A stretch of 33,894 nucleotides of DNA from Microbacterium yannicii PS01 (GTDB taxonomy: Bacteria > Actinomycetota > Actinomycetes > Actinomycetales > Microbacteriaceae): contig NZ_CAJF01000012.1 in the NCBI RefSeq assembly GCF_000304335.1, positions 69,617-103,510 of the forward strand, in the 5' to 3' direction. Made by a program: the position numbers and the translations under genes. The notes under the pieces were generated by a model that was not told where the DNA came from, ran no database searches, and worked only from the letters and a program-made list of their open reading frames with translations. Positions within the stretch are counted from its first letter, which is position 1, and every line of letters starts with the position of its first letter. Below are positions 8,506 to 17,501 of the stretch, in pieces.

Positions 8506-9219
8506 ATGGCTACGGACTACGGATCCAACGACCCGCGGCGCACCGACGGCGCGTACGCGGGCGATGACGACCGCACCGTGCCGGTCGAGCGCTCCGTCCC
8601 GGCCGACCGCACGGTCCCCGTCGACCGCGCCGACTCGATCGATGAGCGCCGCTCGCTGCGCGACGAGGTGCTCAGCCGCGAGCACGAGCGCTTCGGCGGC
8701 TTCAAGTTCGGCTCCGCCTTCTTCGGGTGGCTCACGGCGATGGGCGCCACCGTCCTGCTGACCGCCCTCGTGGCCGCGATCGGCTCGGCGATCGGCCTCG
8801 CCTCGCCCGAGGCGATCGACGACGCTGCCCAGGCCGCGGAGCAGAACCTCGGAGGCGCGACCATCATCGGCGCCATCGCCATCGGGCTGGTGCTGTTCAT
8901 CGCTTACTTCGCCGGCGGCTACGTCGCCGGCCGCATGGCACGCTTCAGCGGGCTCAAGCAGGGCCTGGCCGTCTGGCTGTGGGCCGTCGTCATCGCGATC
9001 GTGATCGCGATCATCACGGCGATCGCAGGCAGTCAGTGGGACGTGCTGGCGGCGCTCGAGGGCTTCCCCCGCATCCCCGTGACGCCTGAGACGGCCACGA
9101 CCACCGGCATCCTCACCGCCGTCGGCGCAGCGATCGTGACGCTGGCCGGAGCGCTGCTCGGCGGCATCGTCGGCATGCGATACCACCGCCGCGTGGACCG
9201 CGTCGGACTCGGCGCCTGA
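8506..9219 (+). CDS. Four-helix membrane protein with charged N-terminal tail
   Basis: This encodes 237 residues. The first 65 are hydrophilic, with an imperfect VERSVPADRTVPVDRADS repeat. Four hydrophobic helices follow at about 70-95, 118-145, 155-178 and 200-225, several rich in Gly/Ala (GGYVAGRMA, GGIVGMRYHRR). I recognise no catalytic motif; similar proteins in actinobacteria carry no assigned function. The start at ATG 8506 is supported by the adjacent -10 box rather than by a ribosome site. The CsbD gene follows after 60 bases, which hints at a shared stress role. Confidence 0.85.
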   Translation: MATDYGSNDPRRTDGAYAGDDDRTVPVERSVPADRTVPVDRADSIDERRSLRDEVLSREHERFGGFKFGSAFFGWLTAMGATVLLTALVAAIGSAIGLASPEAIDDAAQAAEQNLGGATIIGAIAIGLVLFIAYFAGGYVAGRMARFSGLKQGLAVWLWAVVIAIVIAIITAIAGSQWDVLAALEGFPRIPVTPETATTTGILTAVGAAIVTLAGALLGGIVGMRYHRRVDRVGLGA

Positions 9220-9279
9220 CCGCGCCCCACGAACCAGGGCCCGGATTCGCCGGGTCGCCACCGAAGGAAGGGAGAGCCC

Positions 9280-9459
9280 ATGGGTATGGGAGATGACATC
9301 AAGCACAACGCTGAGGACCTCAAGGGCAAGGTCAAGGAGGGCGTCGGCGACGCCACCGGCAACGACCGCCTCGAGGCCGAAGGCCACGCCGACCAGGCGA
9401 AGGCCGACCTGAAGAAGGCCGGTCAGAACGTGAAGGACGCCTTCACCGACGACCGCTGA
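9280..9459 (+). CDS. CsbD-like stress protein
   Basis: This encodes only 59 residues. The sequence is charged and helical, MGMGDDIKHNAEDLKGKVKE followed by GVGDATGNDRLEAEGHADQA, which is the typical CsbD-like pattern (KGKVKEGVGxxTGNxxLEAEGxxDQ). Members are general-stress proteins, sigma-B-dependent in Bacillus subtilis, of unknown molecular role and predicted to be cytoplasmic and partly disordered. ATG 9280 follows GGAAGGGAG at good spacing. A strong terminator comes just after it. Confidence 0.92.
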   Translation: MGMGDDIKHNAEDLKGKVKEGVGDATGNDRLEAEGHADQAKADLKKAGQNVKDAFTDDR

Positions 9460-9469
9460 TCTTCACCAC

Positions 9470-9505
9470 CTCGTGCCCTCGGTCCTCCCGGACCGGGGGC
9501 ACGAG
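9470..9505. terminator. Strong 16-bp hairpin between converging genes
   Basis: The arms 9470-9485 and 9490-9505 pair along 16 positions with one G-T type mismatch and a TCCC loop. It lies ten bases past the CsbD stop codon and just beyond the end of the converging hydrolase gene, so it can serve both. Confidence 0.85.
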
Positions 9506-9516
9506 TGCGTCCGGGG

Positions 9517-10330
9517 TCACCCGCCGCCGGCGAAGAACGCGACCGCACTCTGCCGGAACACCCGCGATCCCGGGGTGTTGAAGTGATGGCGGCCGGGGAT
9601 CTCCTCGAATGTGCCGCCCGGCGCTGCGGCGGCGAGCGCGCGTGATCGCTCGAGAATCGCGTCTTCCGAGCCCGTCGCGAAGAGGATGGGCTGGCGCGGG
9701 GGGTCGGTCAGGGTCGGGATCGGCGTCGCCGAGCCGCATGCCCTCCGCCAGGGCGACGAGGGCGCGCAGGTCGTTGCCGGCGACGCGCTCGGCGAGGGTC
9801 ACGTAGTTGCGTGTCACCGGGTCCTCCACCGGTATACCCTCGTCGGCATACGCCCGCGCCTGCTCGATCTGGAGGCGGGCGAGCGGCCGTCCGTCGGGGA
9901 TGCCGCCGAGTGCGGCGCGGCTCACGTGCTCGGGAGCATCGACGGCGAACTGCCAGCCCACGCGGGCACCGAGCGAGTAGCCGACGTACCGCACGGCGTC
10001 GATCAGGTAGGTGTCGAGCACGATGAGCAGGTCGGACACGAAGGCGGCCATCGAGTACGCGCGCGGGTCGTGCGGCTTGTCGCTGGCGCCGTGGCCGCGC
10101 TGATCCACGCCGACCACGCGATACCCCGCTCTGGTGAGGTCGCGCACCCAGCCGGTGTCGACCCAGTTGTCACGGCAGCTCGAGGCGAATCCGTGCACGC
10201 ACAGCACCGGCTCGGCGGCAGGGTCTCCCCAGGCGTAGGTCGCGATCTGGTACCCCTCGTCCGACATGACGAAGCTCGGAGCGGGCATCTCGGTGCGGGC
10301 GAGCGGGGCAGCGGCATCCATGCCTGTCAT
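9517..10330 (-). pseudogene. Alpha/beta hydrolase with one-base frameshift
   Basis: The first about 207 residues read well: oxyanion HG (VLCVHGF), VDQRGHGASDKP, and nucleophile S119 in GYSLG. The frame then turns into Arg/Pro-rich sequence, while the expected C-terminus continues in the next frame: PILFATGSEDAI with the acid aspartate, then PGRHHFNTPGSR with the catalytic histidine, ending at 9517. Removing one base from the six-G run at plus 9698-9703 restores a 270-residue enzyme. This is either a recent inactivating slip or a homopolymer sequencing error. The substrate is unknown. ATG 10330 has AAGGGAG upstream. It lies 22 bases after the LuxR-type regulator gene and may be the last member of that operon. 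Confidence 0.8.
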
Positions 10331-10352
10331 TCTGCTCCCTTGTCGACCGGGG

Positions 10353-11042
10353 TCAGCCGACGATGCCCAGCCGGTAGGCGAGGATCACCAGCTGCACGCG
10401 GTCGCGCGCGTCGAGCTTCTGCAGCAGCCGGCCGACGTGGGTCTTCACCGTCGACTCCGACAGCACGAAGCGGGCGGCGAGCTCGTCGTTGCTCAGGCCC
10501 TCGGCCACGGCGACGAGGAACTCCCGCTCGCGCGGCGTGAGGACATCCAGCACCGAGATGTCGGGCGCCGTGGCGTCTGCGGGGGTGCCGCCCGCGAACT
10601 GCTCGATCATCCGCCGGGTCACACTCGGCGCGAGCGCGGCGTCGCCGCGGTGCACCGCGCGGATCGCGCCGACGAGCTCGGCGGGGCGGGCATCCTTCAA
10701 CAGGAACCCGCTGGCTCCGGCGCGCAGCGCCGCGAACGCGTACTCGTCGAGATCGAAGGTCGTGAGCACGATGATCTTGGGCGCCGCACCCCGACCGGCG
10801 GCCTCCTGCGCCGCCGGCGACTGAGCTGTGATGACCTCGGTCGCGGTGATGCCGTCGGTTCCCGGCATCCGCACGTCCATCAGCAGCACGTCGATGTCTC
10901 CCCGCCGCGCGAGCGCGATGGCGCCATCGCCGTCGGCGGCCTCGGCCACCACCTCGAGTTCGTCCTCCGCGTCCAGCACCATCCGGAACCCGAGGCGCAC
11001 CAGTTCCTGGTCGTCGACGATGCCGATCCTGATCGGGCTCAT
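10353..11042 (-). CDS. LuxR/NarL-family response regulator
   Basis: This encodes 229 residues. The receiver domain (about 4-130) has acidic pocket D10/D11, phospho-acceptor D56 (LLMDVRMPG) and the conserved lysine in GFLLKDARP. A LuxR-type helix-turn-helix (LTPREREFLVAVAEGLSNDE onward) occupies the C-terminus. It is the cognate regulator of the preceding kinase: the start overlaps the kinase stop as ATGA. It probably controls the ABC transporter in the same operon. Confidence 0.96.
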   Translation of the reverse strand: MSPIRIGIVDDQELVRLGFRMVLDAEDELEVVAEAADGDGAIALARRGDIDVLLMDVRMPGTDGITATEVITAQSPAAQEAAGRGAAPKIIVLTTFDLDEYAFAALRAGASGFLLKDARPAELVGAIRAVHRGDAALAPSVTRRMIEQFAGGTPADATAPDISVLDVLTPREREFLVAVAEGLSNDELAARFVLSESTVKTHVGRLLQKLDARDRVQLVILAYRLGIVG

Positions 11043-12376
11043 CTTCCATCCTCTCCGTGGGCACCGGTTCCGTGCAGGACCACGCGGACGCGCCACCCAC
11101 CGCCGGGTCGCGGCCCGGCATCGACGCTGCCGCCGTACACGAGCGCGCGCTCGCGCATGCCGATCAGCCCGCGTCCGGCACCGGTCGTGAGCGGGGTCGC
11201 ATGCACCACGGCGTCGTCGTCCACGGTGACGGTCACGTCGCCGCCCTCGCGTGCGACCGACACCTCGACGCGCTCGGCGGCGGGGGCGTGGCGCAGCACG
11301 TTCGTGAGCGACTCCTGCACGATCCGGTGCACCGTCAGGGCGAGACCGGGGTCCGACAGCGGCGGGCCCGATGTCGAGAGCCGCACCGGCAGGCCTGTCT
11401 CGCGGAAGCGCTCGACGAGGGCGGTCAGATCGTCGGCGCTCGGCTGCGGGGCGCGCGGAGAGACGTCTCCCGGCTCGGCGAGCACGCCCAGCAGCCGGCG
11501 CATCTCGGTGAGCGCGCCGCGACCGGTGTCGGCCACGTGTCGCATGGTGTCGGCGCTGCGCTCCGGGTCTCGTGACGCCTGCGCTGCCGCGCCCTCGGCC
11601 AGCGTGACCATCACCGTGATGCCGTGCGAGACGACGTCGTGCATCTCGCGCGCGATGCGCGCGCGCTCGGCCGCACTCACCAGCTGTGCCTCCTGGTCGC
11701 GTTCGCGGGCGAGGTCCTCGGCTCGCGCAATGAGGGCCGCGACGTAGCGGCGCCGGCCGCCGACCGAGATGCCGATCAGCACCGCGACGAGGCTCGCGAG
11801 CACCGCGAACACGCCGGCGGTCAGGATGCCGACCCACGTCAGTTCACTGCTCGGGTCGCTGCTGACGAAACCTGCGACCAGAGTGGCGAGCGCGGTCACC
11901 GCGAAGCCGATCCAGATGGTTCGTCCCACCGCGTAGGCGCCGAGCGCATACAGTGCGGCGAGGAGCGGCAGCAGTGCTCCGCCGTTGAGGGGCGAGGGGA
12001 GCATGCTCACGGCCGTCGCGATGAGCAGCGGCAGGAGCGGCCAGCGCCGGCGCCACAGCAGGGCGACCGACGCGATGACGGCTGAGCCCGCGAGACCTGC
12101 GATCTGGAGCGGCGTGGCATCGGCCCCCGGCGCCATGGCGAGAACGGAGACGAAGGCGGGCAGGGCTGCCAGCACCGCCACGAGCACGTCGACGAGGCGC
12201 GGGTGGGCGCTCCAGAAGCGGCGCAGCACTCCGGGCGCGCGCGGCAGGTCGATGACGGCGGGATCGGATGCCGCGGCCGCCCGCGTCGCGGAGGTCGCGG
12301 CATCCGCCCCCCGGTGCACGCGCCGATCCCCGGCACCCTCGCGAGAGGGGCCGGGGATCGGGGACGCGCCGGTCAT
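11039..12376 (-). CDS. NarL-type sensor histidine kinase (HisKA_3)
   Basis: This encodes 445 residues. After a disordered N-terminal 55 residues there are five or six membrane helices between about 65 and 203 with very short outside loops. Next come a short linker coil (RAEDLARERDQEAQL) and the HisKA_3 dimerisation helix with phospho-accepting H246 (IAREMHDVVSHG). The ATPase domain carries GAGRGLIGMRER. Kinases with no large sensor domain and an adjacent ABC transporter often sense membrane-active compounds or transporter flux; this is inference from context. Nine bases separate it from the permease gene, and it overlaps its regulator by four bases. Confidence 0.95.
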   Translation of the reverse strand: MTGASPIPGPSREGAGDRRVHRGADAATSATRAAAASDPAVIDLPRAPGVLRRFWSAHPRLVDVLVAVLAALPAFVSVLAMAPGADATPLQIAGLAGSAVIASVALLWRRRWPLLPLLIATAVSMLPSPLNGGALLPLLAALYALGAYAVGRTIWIGFAVTALATLVAGFVSSDPSSELTWVGILTAGVFAVLASLVAVLIGISVGGRRRYVAALIARAEDLARERDQEAQLVSAAERARIAREMHDVVSHGITVMVTLAEGAAAQASRDPERSADTMRHVADTGRGALTEMRRLLGVLAEPGDVSPRAPQPSADDLTALVERFRETGLPVRLSTSGPPLSDPGLALTVHRIVQESLTNVLRHAPAAERVEVSVAREGGDVTVTVDDDAVVHATPLTTGAGRGLIGMRERALVYGGSVDAGPRPGGGWRVRVVLHGTGAHGEDGR

Positions 12377-12385
12377 ACGACGACC

Positions 12386-13195
12386 TTATGCGTCGCGCTT
12401 GAGGACCACCCCGATCGCGCCGAGCAGCGCGACGACGGGCCAGGCGACGGTCACGATGAGGTTGCGCCAGAAGTCGGCGTCGATGGCCAGTGCGTTCGAG
12501 AGGCCCATCCCGGCCGTCGACAGCATGTACCGGCCGCCCTCCTGCACCCACTCGACGGGAATGGCGGCGAGGACGCTCGGGATCACCAGCAGGATGCCGA
12601 GCACGATCGCGATCGCACCGGCGCCGGCGCGGACCATCGCCCCGACGGCGAGCGCGAAGACCGTCAGAAGGCCGAGGTACAGCGCTCCTCCGAGAAGCGG
12701 CAGGGCGATCTCGGCGCCGAACTCGTCGAAGCTCAGCGACTGGCCGAGCGCGCTGAAGACCAGAGCGCCGGCCGCGGTCGAGACGACCAGGGTGACGAGT
12801 CCGACGACGAAGGCGACGACGAACAGCACGAGGGACTTGGCCAGGAGCGCGGGCGTACGGGTGGGCACGGCGGTGAAGGTCGAGCGGATCATGCCGGTGC
12901 TGTACTCGCCGGTGATGGCGATCGCTCCCAGCACGCCGAAGACGAGCTGCGTGAGGAACAGGCCGGTGGCTCCGATCTGGCCGACCGGGATCGTCAGCTC
13001 GGCGCCTTCCGGCTGCGCGAGGCCGCCGATGGCGAAGGCGGCGAGCGTACTGACGCCGACCGACAGCACGAACGCGGCGGCGAGCGACCAGTAGGTCGAC
13101 CGCAGGCTCAGGAGCTTGATCCACTCGGATCGCAGCACGCCGCCGAAGGCGACCGGCTGGCCGATGCGGCCGGGGGTGAAGGTCGTGGTGGTCAT
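12386..13195 (-). CDS. ABC-2 type transporter permease
   Basis: This encodes 269 residues with six hydrophobic helices (about 33-57, 75-95, 113-140, 150-180, 190-210 and 235-262). The N-terminal LRSEWIKLLSLRSTYWSL is the usual entry motif of ABC-2 permeases. The protein pairs with the ATPase encoded just before it, with which it overlaps by four bases (ATGA). The likely role is export of a lipid, peptide or drug, as in other ABC-2 systems linked to NarL-type two-component genes; the substrate is not deducible. Confidence 0.93.
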   Translation of the reverse strand: MTTTTFTPGRIGQPVAFGGVLRSEWIKLLSLRSTYWSLAAAFVLSVGVSTLAAFAIGGLAQPEGAELTIPVGQIGATGLFLTQLVFGVLGAIAITGEYSTGMIRSTFTAVPTRTPALLAKSLVLFVVAFVVGLVTLVVSTAAGALVFSALGQSLSFDEFGAEIALPLLGGALYLGLLTVFALAVGAMVRAGAGAIAIVLGILLVIPSVLAAIPVEWVQEGGRYMLSTAGMGLSNALAIDADFWRNLIVTVAWPVVALLGAIGVVLKRDA

Positions 13196-14103
13196 CGCGT
13201 GGTCTCCGTCCGGTACTCGACGGCGTCCGCCGTGAGGGCCATGTAGGCCTCCTCCAGCGACGCGCGCTGCGGGGTCAGTTCGTGAAGGGGGATGCCGGCG
13301 CCGACGATCAGCTCGGCGATCCGTGCGGGCGGGAGCCCGGTGATGTCGGCGACGTCGTTCTCGATGCCGGCGACGGTGACGCCCTCGGCCGCCAGGAGGG
13401 CGGTCAGGCGCTCGGCGCCGTCGACGCGGACGCGCACGCTCTGCTGCGAGGCCCCGTCGACGAGAGCGCCGACGGGCGTGTGGGCGAGCACGCGTCCGCG
13501 GCCGAGGACGATGACGTCATCGGCCGTCTGCGCCATCTCGCTCATCAGGTGGGACGACAGGAAGACCGTTCGTCCCTCGGCGGCGAGCGCCCGCACCAGC
13601 TGGCGCACCCACAGCACGCCCTCCGGGTCGAGGCCGTTGACGGGCTCGTCGAGGATCAGCGTGTGCGGGTCTCCGAGGAGCGCCGCAGCGATGCCGAGGC
13701 GCTGCCCCATGCCCAGCGAGAAGCCGCCGACGCGCCGGTCGGCCACCGAGCCCAGACCGGTGAGATCGATGACCTCCTGCACCCGCGCGTCCGGGATGCG
13801 GTGCGTCGCGGCCAGCGCACGCAGGTGTGCGCGTGCGCTGCGGCCGGGGTGAACGGCCTTCGCGTCGAGGAGCACGCCGACCTCGGTCAGCGGTGCGCGG
13901 TGCTCGCGGTACGTGGTGCCGCCGATCGTGGCACTGCCCGCATCGGGCCGGTCGAGACCGACGATCATCCGCATCGTCGTGGACTTCCCGGCGCCGTTGG
14001 GGCCGAGGAAGCCCGTCACGGCGCCCGGGCGCACCTCGAAGCTGATGTCGTCGACCGCCGTCTTGGCGCCGAAGCGCTTGGTCAGGTTCTGAACGGTGAT
14101 CAT
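13192..14103 (-). CDS. ABC transporter ATP-binding protein
   Basis: This encodes 303 residues. Walker A is at 34-42 (GPNGAGKST), the signature is FSLGMGQRLG, and Walker B is LILDEPVNGLDPEG with a following H-loop (SSHLMSEM). The C-terminal ~80 residues are the accessory domain typical of ABC-2 drug/lantibiotic-type exporters. I chose ATG 14103 because GGTGGA lies four bases upstream; an in-frame ATG at 14127 has no such site. It is the first gene of a four- or five-gene minus-strand operon. Confidence 0.96.
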   Translation of the reverse strand: MITVQNLTKRFGAKTAVDDISFEVRPGAVTGFLGPNGAGKSTTMRMIVGLDRPDAGSATIGGTTYREHRAPLTEVGVLLDAKAVHPGRSARAHLRALAATHRIPDARVQEVIDLTGLGSVADRRVGGFSLGMGQRLGIAAALLGDPHTLILDEPVNGLDPEGVLWVRQLVRALAAEGRTVFLSSHLMSEMAQTADDVIVLGRGRVLAHTPVGALVDGASQQSVRVRVDGAERLTALLAAEGVTVAGIENDVADITGLPPARIAELIVGAGIPLHELTPQRASLEEAYMALTADAVEYRTETTR

Positions 14104-14262
14104 GTGTTCCACCGTAGGAAGCGGCATACGGTGCCCGCGTCGGAGCGGGGACGGATCTTGCAGCCGGCTCGTGGTACCAGGGTGCCAGCACGGCGTCCGC
14201 CCGAGGGCCGGTGGTCCCTCCTCCTTCGGTGGTGGGTGGGGCTGCGAGCGGTTCTTGCGTCG

Positions 14263-15015
14263 TCACCGCCCCGGTGCCGGCGCGGGAGGAGCGTCCTCCA
14301 GGAGCGAGCGGGCCAGCAGCGTCGAGCCGGCGACGGCCGCCGGCATCGTCGCGACGGCACCGAGCGGGACGAGGAAGCAGAGCTGCGTGGCGACGCCGAA
14401 TCCCAGCATCCGGGCTCTGTGGCGCCGCATCAAGCCCCGTCGCACGGCGGGCGCGAGGCCGCGGGCGGTGAGCGCGCGCGAGCTCAGCTCGTCGGCGAGC
14501 ACGAGCCCCGTGAGCAGCACGGCCGTCACGGTGCTGAGCACACCACCCACCACGGGGATGAGTCCGATGAGGGCCGCGAGCAGCGCCACCCCGATGCCTT
14601 TCGCGACCAGTGCGACGGTGTCGCCGATCGACCGCCAGAACCCGTAGTCGGCGTCGATCGCCGGGTCTCCGGCATCCGCTTCCACCGCCTTCCAGATGCG
14701 GTCGTAGAACGGCTCGCCGATCAGCAGGGTCAGGGCCGTGAACGACACCGCGACGAGAACCAGGGCGCCCCCCAGCAGCGCCGTGCCGACGGCGATGCGG
14801 ATGACGGTGGCCCAGACCGAGGGCCACCCCTCGGCGAAGGGCGTCACCGCCTCGGTGATGCCGGGCAGGAACGTGCCCAGCGCGATAAGACCCGAGAGGA
14901 AGAGCACTCCCACGATGGCGGCGGGCAGCAGGCCGAGCGCCATGAGTCCCGGGCGTCGGCGCCAGGTGGCGAACCCGCGCCCCAGGAAGGCCACTCCCCG
15001 AGCAAACTCGCGCAT
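14263..15015 (-). CDS. EI24 domain-containing membrane protein (CysZ-like)
   Basis: This encodes 250 residues with about five hydrophobic stretches. The sequence fits the EI24/CysZ family: RGVAFLGRGFATWRRRPGL at the start, IGEPFYDRIWKAVEAD in the middle, and LIPVVGGVLSTVTAVL. CysZ imports sulfate in enterobacteria, but actinobacterial members are uncharacterised. Only ten bases separate it from the amino acid permease gene upstream, so the pair is probably one transcript. ATG 15015 has AGGG eight bases upstream, overlapping the previous stop codon. Confidence 0.88.
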   Translation of the reverse strand: MREFARGVAFLGRGFATWRRRPGLMALGLLPAAIVGVLFLSGLIALGTFLPGITEAVTPFAEGWPSVWATVIRIAVGTALLGGALVLVAVSFTALTLLIGEPFYDRIWKAVEADAGDPAIDADYGFWRSIGDTVALVAKGIGVALLAALIGLIPVVGGVLSTVTAVLLTGLVLADELSSRALTARGLAPAVRRGLMRRHRARMLGFGVATQLCFLVPLGAVATMPAAVAGSTLLARSLLEDAPPAPAPGR

Positions 15016-15025
15016 CACCGTCACC

Positions 15026-16390
15026 CTATGCGGGCGACGACGGCGTCTCCGCGCTCGCGGCGCGCCGGTCCTCCCGCTTGCGCCCCGCGCGGGCCGCGAG
15101 ATAGAGCAGCGAGCCGACCGCGATGTACGCCAGCGAGCCCAGCCACACCGTGCCGGACTGCTGCGTGAGCAGCACGATGCTCGCGATGATCGCGAGCACC
15201 GGCACGAAGCGCGGCACGGTGAAGTGCGAGTGGTCGACCTTGTCCTTCTTGAGCACCAGCACACTCACGTTCGCCCCGAGGAAGACCAGCAGCAGCAGCA
15301 GCACCGTCGTCTCTGCGAGAGTGGAGATGTCTCCGACGAGCGTCAGCGCGATGGTGACGGCGGCCACCACGAGGATCGACACCCACGGCGTGCGGCGCTT
15401 GGGCAGAACCCGTCCGAAGACCGACGGCAGCAGCCCGGCCTCGGCCAGACCGTAGCCGACGCGGCTCGCCATCACCATGAACAGCAGCGCGCCATTGGCG
15501 ATCGCGACCAGTGCGATCAGGCCGAACAGCCAGGAGGGAATGCCCACACCGGAGGCGGCCACGACATCCAGCAACGGCCCGGTCGAATCGACGAGATCCT
15601 CCGGCGGCAGCACGATCACCGCGCCCAGGGCGATGAGAAGGTACACGACGGCGGCGGTGATGATCGCTCCGAAGAGCGCGCGCGGGTAGGCGCGAGACGG
15701 GTTGCGCACCTCCTCGGCCATGTTGGCCGCGGCCTCGAATCCCAGGAAAGAGAAGAAGGCGATGACGGATGCCGCGAACGCGCCCTGAAGCGGCGGCACG
15801 TCCGGTGCGAACTCGAAGATGCGCGAGGGATCGCCGCCACCGCTGCCGAGCACGATCCCGGCGACCACGATGACGATGACGAGGCCGGTGACCTCGATCG
15901 CCGACGCGACCAGGTTGGCGGTGAGCGACTCGCGGACGCCGCGCAGGTTGATCAGGGTCAGAAGGACGATGAAGACGATCGCGGTGGGGACCGGCGGAAC
16001 GTCGATCAGCGGGCTGAGGTAGTCGCCGGCAAAGGCGTTGGCCAGCGCGGCCGCAGTCGTGATGCCCGAGGCCATCATCAGGAACCCGACGAGGAAGGAG
16101 AGATAGGGGATCTTGAAGGCTCGCTCGACGTACCGGGCGGCGCCACCGGCATGCGGGTACTTCGTGATGAGCTCGGCGTACGTGCCCGCGGTCAGCAGCG
16201 CAACGACGAGGGCGATCAGCAGCGGCAGCCAGATCACCCCGCCGACATCGGCCGCCATGGATCCGACGAGCGTGTAGATGCCGGCGCCGAGCGTGTCGCC
16301 GACGATGAACGCGAACAGCAGGAATCCGCCCACCGCGCGCTTCAGGCCGCCCGACGAGGCCGGCGACGGCGCCGCGATGTCCTTGACCAT
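15026..16390 (-). CDS. APC-family amino acid permease
   Basis: This encodes 454 residues with 12 predicted membrane helices. The first helix contains FIVGDTLGAGIYTLVG, the APC-superfamily substrate-binding unwound motif, and the sixth FFSFLGFEAAANMAEEVRNP is also typical. The family imports or exchanges amino acids or polyamines; specificity is not readable. The start at ATG 16390 lacks a clear ribosome site. It diverges from an MmyB-type regulator gene across 156 bases that contain two palindromes, so that regulator may control it. Confidence 0.93.
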   Translation of the reverse strand: MVKDIAAPSPASSGGLKRAVGGFLLFAFIVGDTLGAGIYTLVGSMAADVGGVIWLPLLIALVVALLTAGTYAELITKYPHAGGAARYVERAFKIPYLSFLVGFLMMASGITTAAALANAFAGDYLSPLIDVPPVPTAIVFIVLLTLINLRGVRESLTANLVASAIEVTGLVIVIVVAGIVLGSGGGDPSRIFEFAPDVPPLQGAFAASVIAFFSFLGFEAAANMAEEVRNPSRAYPRALFGAIITAAVVYLLIALGAVIVLPPEDLVDSTGPLLDVVAASGVGIPSWLFGLIALVAIANGALLFMVMASRVGYGLAEAGLLPSVFGRVLPKRRTPWVSILVVAAVTIALTLVGDISTLAETTVLLLLLVFLGANVSVLVLKKDKVDHSHFTVPRFVPVLAIIASIVLLTQQSGTVWLGSLAYIAVGSLLYLAARAGRKREDRRAASAETPSSPA

Positions 16391-16425
16391 CGCCCAAGTC
16401 CACTCGCTCCGTCGGCGACCAGCAA

Positions 16426-16441
16426 CCCTTCGCGCGAAGGG
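16426..16441. promoter_or_regulatory. 16-bp perfect palindrome between divergent genes
   Basis: CCCTTCGCGCGAAGGG is a perfect palindrome 36 bases before the permease start and about 105 before the regulator start. A second perfect palindrome, TGCGATCGCA, is at 16461-16470, next to a -10-like TAGAGT (16454-16459, plus). Either could be the operator of the adjacent XRE-type regulator. Confidence 0.5.
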
Positions 16442-16546
16442 CCGCCGATGCCTTAGAGTTTGCGATCGCACACGAGAGGTGGATCGACAGGCCGTGGAAC
16501 GCCGACGCCGATGGCGGTAGGAACGAAGCATGAAGGCGCAGAGCGG

Positions 16547-17386
16547 ATGATCGATCGCGAAGGTCTGGCGGCTTTTCTGCGCCGTCGGCGGGAGTCGCTG
16601 CAGCCGGAGGACGTCGGGCTGTCTCGCGGCCCGCGCCGACGGACGGACGGACTGCGGCGCGAGGAGGTGGCGGCCCTGTGCCACATGTCGACCGACTACT
16701 ACGCGCGCCTGGAGCGGGCCACCGGTCCGCAGCCCTCCGAGCAGATGGTGGCCGCGATCGCACAGGGACTGCATCTGTCTCTCGACGAGCGCGACCATGT
16801 CTTCCGGCTCGCCGGCCATAATCCCCCCGCACGCGGGGCGTCGAGCCAGCACATCAGCCCCGGCCTGCTCCGCATCTTCGACAGGCTGAGCGACACCCCC
16901 GCCGAGATCGTCACCGAGCTCGGCGAGACGCTGCGGCAGAGCCGGATGGGCGTCGCCCTCACCGGCGACGCCTCGCGCCGGAACGGACCCGAGCGCAGCG
17001 TCGGATATCGCTGGTTCACCGACCCGGCCACCCGGCGGCCGTATCCGCCCGACGAGCAGGCGATGCTCTCGCGTTTGTACACGTCGGGCCTGCGTGAGCT
17101 GATGACCCTGCGCGGCCCGCAGTCCCGGGCAGCGGAGCTGGCGGGACTCCTTCTTGAGCAGAGCGACGAGTTCCGCGCGCTCTGGGCGACCCACGAGGTG
17201 GGGATCCGGCCCGTCGAGGTCAAACGCTTCGAGCACCCCGAGGTCGGTCTGCTCGAGCTCCACTGTCAGACGCTTCTCGACCCGGAGCAGTCGCATCGGC
17301 TGCTGGTGTACACCGCCGCGCCGGGAAGCGAGAGCTACGAGAAGCTGCAGCTCCTCTCAGTCATCGGCGCCCAGTCGCTTCGCTGA
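16547..17386 (+). CDS. XRE-type regulator with MmyB ligand-binding domain
   Basis: This encodes 279 residues. An N-terminal helix-turn-helix (about 5-75, with [20 protein letters not shown] and [20 protein letters not shown]) is followed by the MmyB-like PAS-type domain (about 100-270). That domain contains the usual [18 protein letters not shown] and [20 protein letters not shown]. Structures of MmyB-type domains show lipid-like ligands, so a hydrophobic effector is plausible. Such genes commonly sit next to an SDR gene, as here (115 bases downstream, same strand). I prefer ATG 16547, with AAGG nine bases upstream, over ATG 16511. Confidence 0.92.
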   Translation: MIDREGLAAFLRRRRESLQPEDVGLSRGPRRRTDGLRREEVAALCHMSTDYYARLERATGPQPSEQMVAAIAQGLHLSLDERDHVFRLAGHNPPARGASSQHISPGLLRIFDRLSDTPAEIVTELGETLRQSRMGVALTGDASRRNGPERSVGYRWFTDPATRRPYPPDEQAMLSRLYTSGLRELMTLRGPQSRAAELAGLLLEQSDEFRALWATHEVGIRPVEVKRFEHPEVGLLELHCQTLLDPEQSHRLLVYTAAPGSESYEKLQLLSVIGAQSLR

Positions 17387-17501
17387 CCGCCCCGGAGGGG
17401 TGGATCCGCAGTCAGTGGATCGACGGGCACTGAATCCGCCGACGGAGGGCGGTGAGCATGGTCTTGCACGCAGACCGGACTCCACCGAAAGGGCTCATCC
17501 C

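Noticed and set aside
13282..15168. Long antisense frame across the ABC ATPase and EI24 genes
   Set aside because: It is low-complexity Arg/Gly/His-rich sequence typical of antisense reading in GC-rich DNA; the opposite strand encodes clear proteins.
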